A DNA stretch of 44,406 bases from positions 1-44,406 of the forward strand of contig NZ_LAVL01000065.1 in NCBI RefSeq assembly GCF_001083785.1, read 5' to 3'. The notes below the pieces were generated by a model. The model was not told where the DNA came from. It worked only from the letters and a program-made list of their open reading frames with translations, and did not search any database. Position numbers and translations under genes: made by a program. This DNA is from Nonomuraea sp. SBT364 (GTDB lineage: Bacteria > Actinomycetota > Actinomycetes > Streptosporangiales > Streptosporangiaceae). Below, piece after piece: positions 7,160 to 15,410 of this stretch. Position 1 is the stretch's first letter; each line of letters begins with the position of its first letter.

Positions 7160-7728
7160 CACGGCGCCAGCCCCCGCTCCTCCAGGGCGAGCTTGAGCGC
7201 CCGCAGCGCGTAATAGGTGCGTGACTTGACGGTGCCCGGCGGGATACCGAGCTTCGCCGACGCCTCCTTCACCGATCTCCCCCGGTAGTAGACCTCCAGC
7301 AGCACGTCCTTGTGCTCGGGCCGCAGCTCGGCCAGCGCCTCCGCCACCGCCCACGACTCGACGGCGCGCTCCAGGTCGTCGTCGGCCGGCAGCACGGCCA
7401 GCGCCTCGTCGCCGATCTCCGGCGGCCGCGCCTTGCGTGCCCGGTGCTGGTCGACGACGAGGTTGCGCGCCACGGTGAACAGCCAGGCCCTGATCGGCCG
7501 GTCGGTGAGCGCGTCAGGATGCCGCCAGGCCCGCAGCAGCGTCTCCTGCACGACATCCTCCGCCCGTCCCGAGTCGCCCGTCAGTCGCAGTACGTATCCG
7601 TACAGTGGCCCGGCGTGCTCGTCGAACAGGCTCCTCACAAGCTCCTCATCGGCGGTGCCAGCTGGACTCACACCCTCTTCACGTACGGGGGGCCGCACCG
7701 GTTCAGACTCGTCCACGGTTTCATCCAC
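7159..7728 (-). CDS. ECF sigma factor (partner of the adjacent ZAS anti-sigma)
   Basis: A 189-residue sigma-70 family protein. Region 2 is LVRSLFDEHAGPLYGYVLRLTGDSGRAEDVVQ plus TLLRAWRH and the RAWLFTVARNLVVDQHR helix that contacts the -10; region 4 is LRPEHKDVLLEVYYRGRSVKEASAKLG with the recognition helix PPGTVKSRTYYALRALK. In sequence it is close to the SigL/SigK class of M. tuberculosis. The first ~25 residues are a Pro/Glu-rich extension. Its start overlaps the stop of the DUF2993 gene by 8 bases and its stop overlaps the anti-sigma start, giving a compact operon DUF2993-sigma-anti-sigma-thioredoxin. Confidence 0.92.
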   Translation of the reverse strand: MDETVDESEPVRPPVREEGVSPAGTADEELVRSLFDEHAGPLYGYVLRLTGDSGRAEDVVQETLLRAWRHPDALTDRPIRAWLFTVARNLVVDQHRARKARPPEIGDEALAVLPADDDLERAVESWAVAEALAELRPEHKDVLLEVYYRGRSVKEASAKLGIPPGTVKSRTYYALRALKLALEERGLAP

Positions 7729-8386
7729 GAAGGGGCACGTCAGTCGCCTCGGCGGAGATCTGCAGCCCCGCGGGCACGCTCTTCACCTCGGTGATCTTGA
7801 CGTCGAAGGGCAGCTTGCCCTTGAAGGGGATGGTGTAGCTGACCAGCCGGGCGAGCTCGTCGCGCACACCCTCGATCTTCTCGGCCTGGAGCCGGATGCC
7901 GCCGTCGGTCAGCTCGGCCCGCATCTCGGCGGTGAACTTCATCTTCTGCACACCCACCATCAGCTCTCCGGAGGCGACGAACCGGTCGCCCTTGCCGCTG
8001 ACCTTGATGCCCTGCGGGGCGAAGCGGTCGATCGTCGCGCTGGACAGGGTGCCGCTGACGGCCAGGCGACCGGCCCTGATGTCGGCCCGGTTCTGGATGA
8101 CGTCGGCCAGCGGGGCGGTCACGTCGTAGGCGGCGCCCTTGAGGTCCTCGATCGGCACGCCGCCGTAGCTCAGCGTGCCGAGGTCGAACCGTACCTCCGG
8201 ATAGTGCCCCGACACCGCCTGGGTGAGGAAGGGGATGCCCTCGATCGTGACCTCGGGGGTGCCCTCGACGTCGGTGGCGGCGGCGATCCGGTTGGCCAGG
8301 TCGCGCTGCACGCCCGCGACCGCTACCCGGTCGAGGACGACAAGGAGGACGATCAGCAGCATCAGGAAAACGAGCAGCTTGCGCAT
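7721..8386 (-). CDS. DUF2993 (LmeA-like) phospholipid-binding cell-envelope protein
   Basis: A 221-residue protein with an N-terminal hydrophobic signal or anchor (LLVFLMLLIVLLVVLDRVAVAG) and then the DUF2993 domain, recognisable from IEGIPFLTQAVSGHYPEVRFDLG near residue 50 and the regularly spaced strands after it. In mycobacteria the homologue Rv0817c/LmeA is a periplasmic phosphatidylinositide-binding protein needed for lipomannan elongation. It should act outside the membrane. A clear AGGGAG precedes the ATG. It lies next to glnR and above the sulfur genes, the same neighbourhood as in M. tuberculosis. Confidence 0.9.
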   Translation of the reverse strand: MRKLLVFLMLLIVLLVVLDRVAVAGVQRDLANRIAAATDVEGTPEVTIEGIPFLTQAVSGHYPEVRFDLGTLSYGGVPIEDLKGAAYDVTAPLADVIQNRADIRAGRLAVSGTLSSATIDRFAPQGIKVSGKGDRFVASGELMVGVQKMKFTAEMRAELTDGGIRLQAEKIEGVRDELARLVSYTIPFKGKLPFDVKITEVKSVPAGLQISAEATDVPLRG

Positions 8387-8449
8387 CGGGCTCCCTGTCT
8401 CACGCGGGGGTCATGAGCTTATCCACTGATTCCCCACCAAAGTCCGTCA

Positions 8450-8701
8450 TCACCCGCCGGCGAACGGCGGCAGCACCTCCACGGTCACGCCGTCGCCGAG
8501 CGGGACCTCGTCGTGCGGCCGCTTACCGACGGGAGAACCATCGATCAAGAATGACGACCTGCTCACGATCCGGGCGAGTTCGGCGCGATTCGCTGTGATT
8601 TTCGTCATCAGTTCGCCAAGCGTGGCGGCCTCGAACGTTTCTTCCGCCACACCGGCCGCCTGCTTCGCGGCCGCCCAATAACGTACTTTTCCCAAGGCCA
8701 T
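8450..8701 (-). CDS. MoaD/ThiS-family sulfur carrier protein
   Basis: A ubiquitin-like protein of 83 residues ending in the thiocarboxylate-forming Gly-Gly (PPFAGG). The sequence has RYWAAAKQAAG near the start and the VPLGDGVTVEVLPP strand before the tail, as in MoaD of molybdopterin synthase. The Gly-Gly would be adenylated and sulfurated by a MoeB-type enzyme not present here. ATG 8701 is preferred over GTG 8707 because GAGGTG lies at the right distance before the ATG. It may receive sulfur mobilised by the neighbouring sulfurtransferase, which is inference. Its exact pathway (molybdopterin, thiamine or another cofactor) cannot be told from sequence. Confidence 0.88.
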   Translation of the reverse strand: MALGKVRYWAAAKQAAGVAEETFEAATLGELMTKITANRAELARIVSRSSFLIDGSPVGKRPHDEVPLGDGVTVEVLPPFAGG

Positions 8702-8875
8702 CGGCACCTCACCGTAGATTCTCCACCATTGTGCACGTCCGTTAACACGGATGTTTCACGCGAGCCGTTGTTCACCGGGTGGACGCGCAATGGTCGCGAC
8801 AAAGCCGTGGGATATCCTCGCCTACGGGACCTGGGCGACGTAGCCCCCGGGTCCTTGCGTGTTTAGGAGGCCGAG

Positions 8876-9568
8876 ATGAGCAACCTGCTCCTGCTGACCA
8901 ACGCCCTCGAACCCTCGTCCGAGGTGCTGCCGGCGCTGGGGTTGCTGCTCCATTCGGTCCGCGTCGCGCCCGCGGAGGCGTCCGCGCTCATCGACGCCCC
9001 GCCGTCCGACGCCGTGCTCGTCGACGCCCGCAAGGAGCTCGCGCAGGCCAAGAGCCTGTGCCGGCTGATCCGCACCACCGGGATCGACTGCCCGCTGCTG
9101 GTGATCGTCACCGAGGGCGGGCTGGCCGCGATGACCGCGGAGTGGGGCGTGGACGACGTCCTGCTCGACACCGCCGGGCCGGCCGAGGTCGAGGCGCGGC
9201 TGCGGATGGCCGTGGGCCGCATGTCGCAGGCGTCCGCCGAGGAGGTGCCCGACGAGATCCGCAGCGGCGACCTGTCGATCGACGAGGCCACCTACACGGC
9301 CCGGCTGCGCGGCCGGGTGCTCGACCTCACCTTCAAGGAGTTCGAGCTGCTGAAATACCTGGCCCAGCACCCCGGCCGGGTGTTCACCCGGGCCCAGCTG
9401 CTGCAGGAGGTGTGGGGCTACGACTACTTCGGCGGCACCCGCACGGTCGACGTGCACGTCCGGCGGCTGCGGGCCAAGCTCGGCACCGAGTACGAATCGC
9501 TGATCGGCACCGTGCGCAACGTGGGTTACCGGTTCGTTCCCGATCGGGCCGATTCCGCGCACGTGTGA
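8876..9568 (+). CDS. glnR: GlnR-type nitrogen response regulator
   Basis: A 230-residue OmpR-family protein with a receiver-like N-terminal domain (residues 1-105) and a winged-helix DNA-binding domain (about 130-225; GRVLDLTFKEFELLKYLA, RAQLLQEVWGYDYFGGTRTVDVHVRRLRAKLG). The receiver keeps an Asp near 50 (VLVDAR) but lacks the usual acidic pocket and Lys, as in GlnR, an orphan regulator that works as a homodimer without phosphorylation and controls ammonium assimilation. The ATG follows AGGAGG. Placement beside a divergent LmeA-like gene matches Rv0817c-Rv0818. No nitrogen-assimilation genes are in the window. Confidence 0.92.
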   Translation: MSNLLLLTNALEPSSEVLPALGLLLHSVRVAPAEASALIDAPPSDAVLVDARKELAQAKSLCRLIRTTGIDCPLLVIVTEGGLAAMTAEWGVDDVLLDTAGPAEVEARLRMAVGRMSQASAEEVPDEIRSGDLSIDEATYTARLRGRVLDLTFKEFELLKYLAQHPGRVFTRAQLLQEVWGYDYFGGTRTVDVHVRRLRAKLGTEYESLIGTVRNVGYRFVPDRADSAHV

Positions 9569-9580
9569 GCAGTTGACACG
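9562..9580. promoter_or_regulatory. Inverted repeat between glnR and the CRP-NB-ARC gene
   Basis: CGTGT and ACACG are separated by 9 bases, and TGTGA within it resembles half of a CRP-type site. It could be an operator for the downstream CRP-like protein or the glnR terminator. A TTGACA (9574-9579) overlaps it and might be a -35. Weak. Confidence 0.25.
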
Positions 9581-9643
9581 CGCCTTGATCGGAGTTCCAC
9601 TGATCTGACAAGTGTCGAGTCGTGGACACCGCCGTCCCGGGGA

Positions 9644-12600
9644 ATGGTGGTGGCGGTGAGCCTGTTCCGGTCGCTGGTCGACGAGAAGGCGCGCGTCTAC
9701 CGGCGCAACGAGCACATCTGCTCGCCGCTGCGGCCGGCCGGCCGGGTGCACCTGATCGACTACGGCTTCGCCCGCGAATACCTGCCGGGCGGCGACCGCG
9801 AGGTCATCCACGACCTGCGCTCCGGCGGCGACCTCGTGGGCGAGCTGGCGTTCTGGAGCCCGGGCGAGCGGGTCAGGGTCGACGCGCTGACCGAGGTGCG
9901 GGCCTGGCCGATCGACCTGCGGCGGCTGCGCGAGCACGTGGCTGCCAGCAGCGCGGCGGCGACGGCGATGGTGCAGGAGCTGTTCGCGCGCAACGTGGCC
10001 GCCCGCCACCACGAGGCGCTGTCACGGGCGCCGGTCGCCGCCCGGCTGGCCGTGTGGCTCTTACAGCTCGACGAGCGCTACGGGCTGGCCTCCGACGCGG
10101 CGCCGCCGCTGTCCATGGAGACGCTGGCCGACCTGGTCGGCAGCTCTCCCGACGTGGTGCAGCGCCAGCTCGCCGACTGGACGCGGCGCGGATGGCTGGT
10201 GCGGCCCGGCTACCGGCGGCTGCGGATCGCCGACCCGGTCGCGCTGCGGGCCGCCGCGGGCACCTGGGAGCACCTGGCCGAGCCGTGGACGGGCCGGGTG
10301 ACGCCGTTCCTGGCCAAGCCGGACGCGCCGCTCGTCGCCGGCGAGGTGCCCCGGCCGGCCCAGTTGCCCGCCGACGTGCCGGACTTCACCGGCCGCCAGC
10401 AGAGCCTCGACCTGCTCACCTCCTGGCTCGAACGGCCCCGCAGGACGAACACCATGGTGGTCCAGGGGCTGCCCGGCGTCGGCAAGACGGCGCTGGTCAC
10501 CCACTGGGGCCACCTGCACGCCGACCGGTTCCCCGACGGGCAGATCGTCATCGACCTGCGCGGCCAGTCGCCCAGCCAGCCGCCGATGAACCCGGCCGAG
10601 GCGCTCGGCCAGATCCTGCGCTCGCTCGGCGTCGGCGAGCACATGCCCGCCTCCGACGAGGCCGAGCTGATGCTGCTCTACCGCAGCAGGCTCGCCGGAC
10701 GCAGGCTGCTGCTCATCCTGGACAACGCCGCCGACCCGGCCCAGGTGCGCGCGCTGCTGCCGGGCAGCAAGGACTGCGTGGTGCTGGTGACCAGCAGGAC
10801 CAGGATGGGGCCGCTGCGCGCCACCGGGCACGCCGACCTGATGGACGTGCCCGTGCTCGACCCGGGCAACGCGGTGGCGCTGCTGGTGGCGGTGCTGGGC
10901 GAGGAATCGCCGCGCGCCGCCGACCGCGACGGGCTGGCCGAGCTGGCCCGCGTGTGCTCCTACCACCCGTTCGCGCTGCGCATCTCCGCCGCCAAGCTGG
11001 CCGAGAACCGGGAGCTCAGCGTCGCCTCCCGGGTGCGCGAACTGCGCCGGCCCGACCTGCGGCAGACGTTCTCGGGCGACCCGGAGGAGGCTTTCCGCTC
11101 GGCGCTCGATCTGGCGTACGAGTCGCTGAACCCGGCGCAGCGCAGGGCCTTCCGGCACGTCGGGCTGCTGCCGGGCGGGGCGTTCACGCCGGAGGTGCTG
11201 GCCGCGACGCTCGGCGTGCCGGTGAGCGAGGCGGTCGCGGCACTGGGCGGGCTGCACCGGGCGTACCTGGTGGAGCCGCTGCCCGGGGCCCGCTACCGGG
11301 TGCACGACCTGGTCAAGCGGCTGGCCAGGGAGCTGGGCAGGCACGCCGAGGCGGGGGTGCGCGAGGCCAGGGTGCGGCTGCTCGACCACTACCTGGCCAA
11401 GGCCGCCGATCCGGAGACGCCGGGCGAGTGGTTCGAGGCCGAGCGGCGGGCCCTGGTGTCCGTGGCGCGGCTGGCCGAGGAGACCGGCGCGCACGGCATC
11501 GCCTGGCGGCTGGCCGAGGCGGTGTTCAAGCCGTTCAGGCGGTTGCGCTACTACGAGAACAACCTGGAGATCCAGCAGGCCGGGCTCGACTGCGCGCTCC
11601 AGGTCGGCAACCGGCGGGCGATCGCGGTCATGCGCAGCCATCTGGGCTCGATCCACCGCGCCATCGGGCCCTCCACGCGCGCCGCCCGCTTCATCGGCGA
11701 GGCACTGGCCGACTTCGACCTGCTCGGCGACCGGGAGGGCCGGGCCAGGGCGCTGAACGACCTGGCCGAGGTGCACGGCATCGCGGGCAACGGCGAGGAC
11801 GCGCTGAAGTGCGCGGGCGAGGCGCTGGAACTGTACCGGGAGATCGGCGACCTGACGGGGGTGGCCGGCAGCCTGCACACGCTGTCCCGGCTGCACCTGT
11901 CGCAGAACCGGCACGAGCTGGCGCTGGACCACGCCGGTCAGGCGCTGGAGGTGCGCGAGGAACTCGGCGACCGCCGGGGCACGGCGCAGAGCCTGATCAT
12001 CCTGGCCCGGGTGCAGCAGAGCCTCGGCGAGCCGAACGCCGCCCTGTCGGAGGGGCTGGAGGCGTTGTCGATCTGCCACGAGCTGGGTGACGAGCACGCC
12101 GAGGCGGAGACGCTGCTCTGCCTGGCCGACGTGTACGACGCGCTGCGGCTGCCGCAGGACGCCCAGCGTGACGCCGAACGGGCGCTGGCCGGCTACACCG
12201 CAACCGGCGACCAGCACGGGTACGGCCGGGCGCTGTGCACGCTGGGCCGCATCGCGCGCAACGGCTCCCGCTACGACGAGGCGCTCGACCGTTACGAGCA
12301 GGCGCTGGCCGTACAGGTGGAGCTCCACCACGAGCAGGGCAAGGCCGAGACGCTCGGGGACATCGGGCTGGTGCACTGGCGGCTGGCCGACTACCTGCGC
12401 GCCGACGACTACCTCAGCCAGGCGCTGACCATCAGCCGGGTGATCAGCGACCTGCCCGCCGAGGCGCGGATGCTGAACCGGCTGGCGCGGGTGCGGCGGC
12501 GTCAGGGGCAGCCGCAGGTGGGGTTCGTGTACGCGCTGGAGGCGCTCGACATCGTGCAGGGCCTGGACAACCGGCGGGCCGAGGCGGACGTGCAGGAGAC

Positions 12601-13093
12601 GCTGGCGTACACGTACCTGTCGCTGGACCGGCACCGGGACGCGCTGCGGGCGGCGCGGGCGTCGCTGGCGATCAGGGAGGAGGTCCGCGACGACCGGGCC
12701 AGCGCGCTGCTGTCGATCGCGCAGGCGCTGCACACGGCGGGCCGGCCGGCGGCGGCACTGGAGTACGCGACGCGGACGGTGGAGCTGCAGCACGAGACCG
12801 GCACCCGGGACCGGTGGGCGGCGGCGCTCACCACGCTGGCCATGATCCTGCTGGACCTGGACCGGCCGGAGGAGGCGCGGGGGTACGCCGAGCAGGCCAG
12901 GGACGTGCACCGGGGCTGCGGCACCCGGCGGGACCTGGGGTGCGCGCTGCGGGCGCTGGGCCTGATCGCGCGGCGGCAGGGCGACACCGGCGCCGCGGCC
13001 GGGTTGCTGGGCGAGGCGGTGCGCACGCTGGAGGAGGTGGGTGACGTGTTCGAGGCACGCAAGGCCGCCGCAGAACTCCGTGAAATGTCGTGA
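9644..13093 (+). CDS. CRP-like sensor/HTH fused to NB-ARC ATPase and TPR array (STAND regulator)
   Basis: A 1149-residue protein. Residues ~20-100 resemble a cyclic-nucleotide-binding beta-roll (GGDLVGELAFWSPGE, then RVDALTEVRAW), followed by a long helix and a CRP-type winged helix (LSMETLADLVGSSPDVVQRQLADWTRRGWL, ~156-185). After a linker, the NB-ARC module starts with DFTGRQQSLDLL, Walker A GLPGVGKT (275-282), Walker B RLLLILDN (354-361), LVTSRTR, and the winged-helix part with HPFALRI. The remainder (~570-1149) is mostly TPR repeats of about 40 residues. In SARP regulators (AfsR) an OmpR-type domain occupies the front; here a CRP-type one does. The residues that bind cAMP phosphate in CRP (Arg-Ser pair) are not conserved, so the ligand is unknown. 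ATG 9644 or GTG 9650 could be the start. Confidence 0.88.
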   Translation: MVVAVSLFRSLVDEKARVYRRNEHICSPLRPAGRVHLIDYGFAREYLPGGDREVIHDLRSGGDLVGELAFWSPGERVRVDALTEVRAWPIDLRRLREHVAASSAAATAMVQELFARNVAARHHEALSRAPVAARLAVWLLQLDERYGLASDAAPPLSMETLADLVGSSPDVVQRQLADWTRRGWLVRPGYRRLRIADPVALRAAAGTWEHLAEPWTGRVTPFLAKPDAPLVAGEVPRPAQLPADVPDFTGRQQSLDLLTSWLERPRRTNTMVVQGLPGVGKTALVTHWGHLHADRFPDGQIVIDLRGQSPSQPPMNPAEALGQILRSLGVGEHMPASDEAELMLLYRSRLAGRRLLLILDNAADPAQVRALLPGSKDCVVLVTSRTRMGPLRATGHADLMDVPVLDPGNAVALLVAVLGEESPRAADRDGLAELARVCSYHPFALRISAAKLAENRELSVASRVRELRRPDLRQTFSGDPEEAFRSALDLAYESLNPAQRRAFRHVGLLPGGAFTPEVLAATLGVPVSEAVAALGGLHRAYLVEPLPGARYRVHDLVKRLARELGRHAEAGVREARVRLLDHYLAKAADPETPGEWFEAERRALVSVARLAEETGAHGIAWRLAEAVFKPFRRLRYYENNLEIQQAGLDCALQVGNRRAIAVMRSHLGSIHRAIGPSTRAARFIGEALADFDLLGDREGRARALNDLAEVHGIAGNGEDALKCAGEALELYREIGDLTGVAGSLHTLSRLHLSQNRHELALDHAGQALEVREELGDRRGTAQSLIILARVQQSLGEPNAALSEGLEALSICHELGDEHAEAETLLCLADVYDALRLPQDAQRDAERALAGYTATGDQHGYGRALCTLGRIARNGSRYDEALDRYEQALAVQVELHHEQGKAETLGDIGLVHWRLADYLRADDYLSQALTISRVISDLPAEARMLNRLARVRRRQGQPQVGFVYALEALDIVQGLDNRRAEADVQETLAYTYLSLDRHRDALRAARASLAIREEVRDDRASALLSIAQALHTAGRPAAALEYATRTVELQHETGTRDRWAAALTTLAMILLDLDRPEEARGYAEQARDVHRGCGTRRDLGCALRALGLIARRQGDTGAAAGLLGEAVRTLEEVGDVFEARKAAAELREMS

Positions 13094-13136
13094 TTTTTTG
13101 AGCCTGAGGTCGCAGATCTTCTCCGGCGTCTCCCGT

Positions 13137-13155
13137 TAGCTGATCTCACCAGCTA
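13137..13155. promoter_or_regulatory. Inverted repeat ahead of the small membrane protein gene
   Basis: TAGCTG (13137-13142) and CAGCTA (13150-13155) are perfect arms with a 7-base spacer, just upstream of the ribosome site. Possible operator or small hairpin. Confidence 0.25.
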
Positions 13156-13176
13156 CTCCAAGCGGAGGTGATCCGG

Positions 13177-13548
13177 ATGCTCAAGAACCATCTGCGTCAA
13201 GACCTGCAGTGGCTGAGGCGACAGGCCCGCAAGGACAGGCGGATCACGCTCACCGTGCTCGCCATGGTGTCGATGGCGTGGGTCCGCCAGCTCGCCCCGG
13301 GCGCAACGCCGCCCGCCTCCGCGCCGCTGCTCGCGCTCTCCGGCGGCCTGCTCGCCTTCTCGGCGGCGGGCTGGCTGGTGGCCGCGTTCTTCGTGGCCAG
13401 GGCGGGGCGGCGGCGCGGGCGCGAGCCGGTCGAGGTGCTGCGCCGGGCGGGGCGGATTGCCCGGGCCAAGGAGTGGGCGTTCGGCTCGCTCGCCGCGTAC
13501 GTGGCCTGGCACGTGCTGCAGTTCGTGACCGCGCTGCTCCTGGCGTGA
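13177..13548 (+). CDS. Small membrane protein, function unknown
   Basis: A 123-residue protein with a strongly basic N-terminal segment (LKNHLRQDLQWLRRQARKDRR) and three hydrophobic stretches: a short one near residues 26-38, one at about 50-75 (LLALSGGLLAFSAAGWLVAAFFVA) and one at the C terminus (FGSLAAYVAWHVLQFVTALLL). No family recognised. ATG 13177 is chosen because GGAGGTG is 8 bases upstream; the in-frame GTG at 13168 lies inside that ribosome site. It follows the CRP-NB-ARC gene by 83 bases on the same strand, and its stop is one base from the stop of the convergent FUSC gene. Confidence 0.7.
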   Translation: MLKNHLRQDLQWLRRQARKDRRITLTVLAMVSMAWVRQLAPGATPPASAPLLALSGGLLAFSAAGWLVAAFFVARAGRRRGREPVEVLRRAGRIARAKEWAFGSLAAYVAWHVLQFVTALLLA

Positions 13549-13549
13549 G

Positions 13550-14743
13550 TCACTCGCAGTCGGGCGGGAACGCGGCCCGGTGCGGCCCGTGGTCGGGGTC
13601 GAGCTCGTGCCTGATGCCGCGGCAGGCGTCGAGCATCGCCCCGTACAGCGACCACAGGCCGACGTGCTCGGTGTCCTTGAAGGTGTCGGCGACGGCGCGG
13701 TCCTCCTGCTCCCCGTCGCGCAGCGCCTGGCGCAGGGCGGCGAAGTCGTCCTCGTTCCCGCAGCCGGTCTGCAGGCCGCCGAACGCGGTGAAGGCGCGGG
13801 AGATGGCCTCCAGCTCGTCGCCCAGCGCCACCGGCAGCAGGGCCGCGTCCACGTCCGGCAGCCCGCGGGCGCCGACGACCAGGTCGTTGAGCGCCCTGGC
13901 GATCCCCCTGAGCTGCTGGCAGGCGTGGTCCAGGGCGGTCATCGCCTCGGCGACCCGGTCCAGCCGCTCCTCGTAGCGGCGGGGCCGCACGCTCAGCCGT
14001 ACGGACTCGACGGCCTGCTCGGCGACCTCCTCGCTGTCGTCGAGGTCGCGGGCCAGCTCGCGTGACCGGTCCAGCCACTCGCGGGACTCGTTCTCGCCCC
14101 AGCGGCCGTGCAGCCCCTCGCCGATGTCGCGGGCCAGCTCCGCCAGGTCGGCCGAGCGTTCGGCCAGGACCTTCTGCGCCTCCTCGATGTAGCGCGGCGG
14201 CAGCACGAGCAGGTTGGCCGCGATCCCGATGCCGACGCCGAGCAGCAGGTCGGCCAGGCGGTACATGCTGTAGGTGCTGCCCAGCGCGAACACGAGCAGG
14301 GCGGTGATCGGGATCTGCACGTTCTGGTTGGGCAGGTTGAGCAGCCGCGTCAGCACCAGCCCGGCGGCGACCAGCAGGCCCAGCGTGACCGCGTTGACGC
14401 CGATGAACATGATCAGCGCGATGGCCGCCGTCACCCCGACGACGACCGCCCCAATCTGCTGCGCGCCCCGCACGACCGTGCTGTAGGCGGTGACGGAGAC
14501 CGTGGCGAGCACGCCGATCGGGGCCAGCACGGGCATGGGCGTCTTCATCACCACGGCCGCCAGCCACCAGGCGATCATGCACGCGGCCGTCACCTTGACC
14601 GTCTGCGCCAGCGACTCCCGCTCGGTACGCAGCCAGTCGCCGAGCCCGAGCCGCCGCGCCTGCTCCAGCACGACCCCGCCGTGCCTGGCGATGCGCGCCA
14701 GCGGCGGCAGGCTCCGGCCCCGTCTGCGCTTTTCCTCCTCCAC
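13550..14743 (-). CDS. FUSC / aromatic-acid-exporter family membrane protein
   Basis: A 397-residue protein. The first half has about six membrane helices (from AQTVKVTAACMIAWWLAAVVM to RLADLLLGVGIGIAANLLVLPPRY), including the conserved PMPVLAPIGVL and GAQQIGAVVVGVTAAI segments of the FUSC/ArAE domain. The second half is a soluble helical domain rich in Glu, Arg and Leu. Such proteins are linked to efflux of aromatic acids or to envelope stress; substrate unknown. The start is GTG 14743 without a strong ribosome site. Convergent with the small membrane protein, divergent from the alpha/beta hydrolase. Confidence 0.85.
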   Translation of the reverse strand: MEEEKRRRGRSLPPLARIARHGGVVLEQARRLGLGDWLRTERESLAQTVKVTAACMIAWWLAAVVMKTPMPVLAPIGVLATVSVTAYSTVVRGAQQIGAVVVGVTAAIALIMFIGVNAVTLGLLVAAGLVLTRLLNLPNQNVQIPITALLVFALGSTYSMYRLADLLLGVGIGIAANLLVLPPRYIEEAQKVLAERSADLAELARDIGEGLHGRWGENESREWLDRSRELARDLDDSEEVAEQAVESVRLSVRPRRYEERLDRVAEAMTALDHACQQLRGIARALNDLVVGARGLPDVDAALLPVALGDELEAISRAFTAFGGLQTGCGNEDDFAALRQALRDGEQEDRAVADTFKDTEHVGLWSLYGAMLDACRGIRHELDPDHGPHRAAFPPDCE

Positions 14744-14801
14744 ACCCGGGTCCTACCCAGCATCACAGTGGGTAGGAGCCTGGTGACTGGAGGTGTCACA
14801 G

Positions 14802-15410
14802 GTGGATGTCGAGATATCCGGGCAGCTCGTGGTGCCCGACCACGCCCTCGGCGTGGTGGTGTTCGTGCACGGCAGCGGCAGCAGCAGCCAGAGTCCGCGC
14901 AACCGCTTCGTCGCGGGCGAGCTCAACGAGGCGGGGCTGGGCACGCTGCTGTTCGACCTGCTCACCCCGGAGGAGGAGCTGGATCGGGGCAACGTGTTCG
15001 ACATCGAACTGCTGGCGGGCCGGCTGCTGAAGGCGACCGCACTGGTCAGGGAGGACCCGGGCGCGACCGGGCTGCCGGTCGGCTACTTCGGGGCCAGCAC
15101 CGGCGCCGGCGCCGCCCTGTGGGCGGCAGCCGAGCCGGACAACATCGTCGCCGCCGTCGTCTCCCGGGGCGGCCGTCCCGACCTCGCCGGTCCCCGCCTC
15201 GCCTCGGTACGCGCTCCGACGCTGCTCATCGTGGGCGGCGCGGACGAGCCGGTGATCGAGCTGAACGAGTCGGCCCAGCAGCACCTGAGCGGTGAGAGCG
15301 AGCTGCGGGTCATCCCCGGCGCCACGCACCTGTTCGAGGAGGCGGGGGCGCTCGAAACCGTCGCCGGCCTGGCACGCGACTGGTTCACCCGGCACTTCAC
15401 CGGCCGGTGA
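14802..15410 (+). CDS. Alpha/beta hydrolase (dienelactone hydrolase-like)
   Basis: A ~202-residue hydrolase. The oxyanion segment is VVVFVHGSGSS, the nucleophile elbow is GASTGAG (Ser), the acid is in LLIVGGADEPV (Asp) and the catalytic His is in IPGATHLFEE near the C terminus, giving a complete triad. It fits the small dienelactone-hydrolase-like group that often sits beside phosphoribosyltransferase or stress genes. GTG 14802 is preferred because GGAGGTG lies 7 bases before it; GTG 14793 falls within that site. Substrate unknown; cytoplasmic. Confidence 0.85.
   Translation: MDVEISGQLVVPDHALGVVVFVHGSGSSSQSPRNRFVAGELNEAGLGTLLFDLLTPEEELDRGNVFDIELLAGRLLKATALVREDPGATGLPVGYFGASTGAGAALWAAAEPDNIVAAVVSRGGRPDLAGPRLASVRAPTLLIVGGADEPVIELNESAQQHLSGESELRVIPGATHLFEEAGALETVAGLARDWFTRHFTGR

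Noticed and set aside
8735..8760. GlnR-box-like half sites (GTTAAC and GTTTCAC) upstream of glnR
   Set aside because: Spacing and order do not fit the usual GTnAC/GAAAC pairs well enough to call an autoregulatory site.
10061..12910. A 949-codon open frame opposite the CRP-NB-ARC gene
   Set aside because: It is the antisense of a well-supported coding region, with Arg/Gln/Pro-rich low-complexity translation. High GC creates such long shadow frames.
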